A stretch of 64,000 nt of DNA from the NCBI RefSeq assembly GCF_023923205.1, contig NZ_CP099490.1, forward strand, positions 1,054,001-1,118,000, read 5' to 3'. The position numbers and the translations under genes were made by a program. This stretch comes from Ornithinimicrobium cryptoxanthini (GTDB lineage Bacteria > Actinomycetota > Actinomycetes > Actinomycetales > Dermatophilaceae). The notes beneath the pieces were generated by a model. The model was given only the letters and a program-made list of their open reading frames with translations. It did not search any database and was not told where the DNA came from. Below are positions 62,298 to 64,000 of this stretch, piece after piece (positions within the stretch are counted from its first letter, which is position 1; each line of letters opens with the position of its first letter).

Positions 62298-62421
62298 GGG
62301 TCCAGCCACCTGCCAGGCGTCCTCTGTCACGAGAATCCGCAGGTCAACGGGCGGGGAGGGGCCACCTGGTTCGGCGGGGTGCGGTGTCGCTGACGAGTGC
62401 CACCAAGGGGTGGGCGGCAGG

Positions 62422-62439
62422 GGTGCAACCCCGGTGCAA
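62422..62439 (+). promoter_or_regulatory. Candidate SARP operator of the repeat lipoprotein gene
   Basis: GGTGCAA (62422-62428), CCCC, GGTGCAA (62433-62439): two identical heptamers with an 11-bp period. Eleven bases further on is GATGGT (62451-62456) at the -10 position, mirroring the site on the other strand. Confidence 0.65.
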
Positions 62440-62492
62440 ACCGTGCCCCGGATGGTGATGGAACGCACCACCGCTACCGAAGGAGCACTGAC

Positions 62493-63020
62493 ATGAACAC
62501 GAAGCCAGCCACCAAGACCGCGGGACGCATGACCGTCCATGGCGCCACGATACTCTCGCGTCTGCCGTTGAGAGCCTCGCTTGTCGCGATGCTCGCCGCG
62601 GGATGCGTCAGTGGTGGATACGAGGTCGCCCCTGACGGGCCCCCGTTCAGGTTATCCGGCTCAGCAGCTGCAGTCACCGAGGACGCCGAGGATGACACCG
62701 GTCGCTACCTCCAGCCCATGCGTCCCATGACGTGGGAGCAGTCCGAGGACCACCGCCGGCAGCTGCGGCACGCCGAGGCACTCCGGGACCGCGAGGCCAC
62801 CGATGAGGCTAACCAGCCGCAGGCGATGACGTGGGCAGAGTCGGAGGACCACCGCCGCCTGCTGCAGCACGCCCAGGTGCTGCGCCAGCGCGAGCGGGCG
62901 ACCACCGAGGCCGGCGACCAGCCGCAGGCGATGACGTGGGAGCAGTCGGAGGACCACCGCCGACTTGTGCAGCACGCGCAGCGTCAAGAACACCAGGCAA
63001 ACGAGAGTTCCGTGAGGTAG
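62493..63020 (+). CDS. Secreted or lipid-anchored protein with three MTWxxSEDHRR repeats
   Basis: A 175-residue protein from ATG 62493, with GAAGGAG upstream. The N-terminal signal region ends SLVAMLAAGC, an imperfect lipobox. After a short linker come three copies of a roughly 36-residue unit built on MTWEQSEDHRRQL, MTWAESEDHRRLL and MTWEQSEDHRRLV, each followed by a charged helix (xHAxxLRxRE) and joined by ANQPQA or GDQPQA. No known domain was recognised. The gene is divergent from the giant SARP gene and shares its heptamer operators. The last 37 bases overlap the convergent SDR gene. Confidence 0.85.
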   Translation: MNTKPATKTAGRMTVHGATILSRLPLRASLVAMLAAGCVSGGYEVAPDGPPFRLSGSAAAVTEDAEDDTGRYLQPMRPMTWEQSEDHRRQLRHAEALRDREATDEANQPQAMTWAESEDHRRLLQHAQVLRQRERATTEAGDQPQAMTWEQSEDHRRLVQHAQRQEHQANESSVR

Positions 63021-63700
63021 CCGCCGCCAGGGTGCTGGACCGCGTCAGCGATCAGTCTGGCGGCGGTCGCCGGGCTCACGCTGCGCTCCGGCTCGAAAGG
63101 CTGCCCCCGGTCCTCGCGGACCTGCCTCAGGAGCTCGGTGGCCACCGCTCCTGGGAACACGGACGTCACCCTGAGTCCCTGGTCACACTCCTCGGCACGC
63201 AACGAGTTGGCCAGGTGTTCCAAGGCAGCCTTGCTGCCCAGGTAGCCCGACCATCCCGGCACTCCGCTCATCCCCCTGGAGCTGTGGATGAAGACCACGT
63301 GGCCGCGCGCTCGCCTCAGCGCACGCAACAGCGAGGCAGTGAGCACCGTCGCCGACGTCAGGTTCACCGACAGGATGTCCGCCACCGACTCCGCGGAGGT
63401 GTCTTCCACGCTCGTCAGCGGGGCCACCCCGGCATTGTGGACGAGGACGTCGACCTGCTCGAGCTCCGCGAGCGCACGTGGCACGGTCCTGTCCCTCTGG
63501 TCCCAGTGCACGAAGGCACCGCGGTCTGGGGGGAGGACGTCGGTCAGTGACGCGGGACTGCGGCCCACCGCCACGACCCAGTACCCACGCTCGATGAGCT
63601 CCGTCACGAGGGCACGACCGATCCCTCCCGTCGCCCCTGTCACCACCGCCACTGCGCTGTTTCCCGACACAACCACGAGTCTCACACGGCATCGCATCAC
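62984..63700 (-). CDS. Short-chain dehydrogenase/reductase
   Basis: A classical SDR of 238 residues: the NAD(P) motif TGATGGIGRAL (about 21-31), VLVHNAGVAPL (the NAG motif), catalytic Ser in FIHSSRGMSG and the Tyr-Lys pair in GYLGSKAALE. Substrate unknown. The N-terminal 10 residues (MMRCRVRLVV) precede the usual start, so GTG codons slightly downstream are possible starts. Its 3' end overlaps the end of the repeat-lipoprotein gene, and it lies directly downstream of the gene cut by the right edge. Confidence 0.9.
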   Translation of the reverse strand: MMRCRVRLVVVSGNSAVAVVTGATGGIGRALVTELIERGYWVVAVGRSPASLTDVLPPDRGAFVHWDQRDRTVPRALAELEQVDVLVHNAGVAPLTSVEDTSAESVADILSVNLTSATVLTASLLRALRRARGHVVFIHSSRGMSGVPGWSGYLGSKAALEHLANSLRAEECDQGLRVTSVFPGAVATELLRQVREDRGQPFEPERSVSPATAARLIADAVQHPGGGYLTELSFAWCS

Positions 63701-63712
63701 CCTGCGTCGGCA

Positions 63713-64000
63713 CTATCCGGGCAACCCGGCCTCCATCCAGCGGCGGAAGACGTCGATCTCGGCCGGAGACCAGGAGCGGTCGCACGGCATCGAGCCGTCC
63801 TCCACGCGTGCCAGGATGGCGTCTGCGTGGCGTCGCACGTCCTCGAAGGACCACAGGTCGAAGGCGAAGAGCATCGTCGACCGGTCCATCTCCCGGAACA
63901 GGCTCCGCACGTCCGCGAAGGTGACCGGCTCACCCGGTGCGGGCAGCTGCGCGGCGGGAGCGTCGACATACGCCACCTCGGCCTCGGCGCTGCCTGAGTG
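63713..64000 (-). CDS. Partial gene; cytochrome-c-like helical C-terminal domain
   Basis: The frame is open to the right edge (beyond GTG 63976), so the visible 95 residues are probably the C-terminus of a longer protein. The domain (VTFADVRSLFREMDRSTML, FDLWSFEDVRRHADAILARV, DGSMPCDRSWSPAEIDVFRRWMEAG, in part) has the helix order and MP..W....I..F..W..G signature of c-type-cytochrome-like modules, but no CxxCH haem motif. Similar tails occur on oxidoreductases; the identity is unknown. Confidence 0.6.
   Translation of the reverse strand, partial: HSGSAEAEVAYVDAPAAQLPAPGEPVTFADVRSLFREMDRSTMLFAFDLWSFEDVRRHADAILARVEDGSMPCDRSWSPAEIDVFRRWMEAGLPG

Overview
The window is one contiguous stretch of a high-GC actinobacterial chromosome. 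Support for this: GC-rich codon use throughout, frequent GTG starts, a LexA gene divergent from a LysM-protein gene, DUF222/HNH (13E12-type) genes, a type III polyketide synthase operon and a SARP-family regulator. The gene content fits Micrococcales, perhaps an Intrasporangiaceae/Ornithinimicrobium-like organism; that last step is inference. No rRNA, tRNA, CRISPR array or complete insertion sequence was seen.

Layout. 0-3 kb: competence genes comEA-comEC, with comEC lacking much of its membrane channel domain. 3-11.4 kb: Sir2, LysR, AIM24-like, class V aminotransferase, LuxR and PRC-barrel genes, then lexA divergent from a LysM cell-division/cell-wall gene, with an SOS-type box between them. 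12-15.3 kb: GH65 disaccharide phosphorylase plus beta-phosphoglucomutase-like HAD. 15.4-20.7 kb: lipoprotein trypsin/PDZ protease, a RecQ helicase with a phosphoribosyltransferase-like tail, and an amidohydrolase. 20.7-31.9 kb: a coherent carboxylic-acid locus. An IclR regulator and a motif-degenerate acetyl-CoA-synthetase-like gene diverge from a branched-chain-type ABC transporter operon (livG, acyl-CoA synthetase, livH, livM, livK, livF, PaaK-like). The acyl-CoA synthetase carries an in-frame amber stop.

32-37 kb: cueP copper lipoprotein, DoxX-like protein behind a symmetric bidirectional promoter/operator palindrome, thymidine kinase, RclA/MerA-like flavoprotein, and two envelope proteins. 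37-47 kb: two DUF222/HNH genes (one frameshifted), a macro-domain gene, a decayed coding region, GNAT, a FAD/Rieske fusion oxidoreductase, an LLM oxidoreductase. 46.8-49.3 kb: cystine/polar-amino-acid ABC transporter. 49.4-55.4 kb: epoxide hydrolase, a fossil of a contractile injection system (sheath gene fused to a piece of its AAA+ ATPase), and a UbiA / type III PKS / methyltransferase / FAD hydroxylase cluster resembling the Streptomyces srsABC phenolic-lipid operon. 55.4-57.2 kb: DUF2071, YdeI-like and GcvR-like ACT proteins.

57.3-63.7 kb holds the most unusual system. A 1662-residue protein joins a SARP DNA-binding module, a degenerate kinase domain, an nSTAND-type NTPase, one transmembrane helix and a WD40-like propeller. 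It is divergent from a small secreted protein made of three copies of an MTWxxSEDHRR repeat. Each of the two promoters carries a pair of GGTGCAA-type heptamers at 11-bp spacing, placed the same distance from a candidate -10. This is the geometry expected of a SARP operator, so the protein may control both itself and the repeat lipoprotein. The right edge cuts a gene whose visible part encodes a small helical C-terminal domain.
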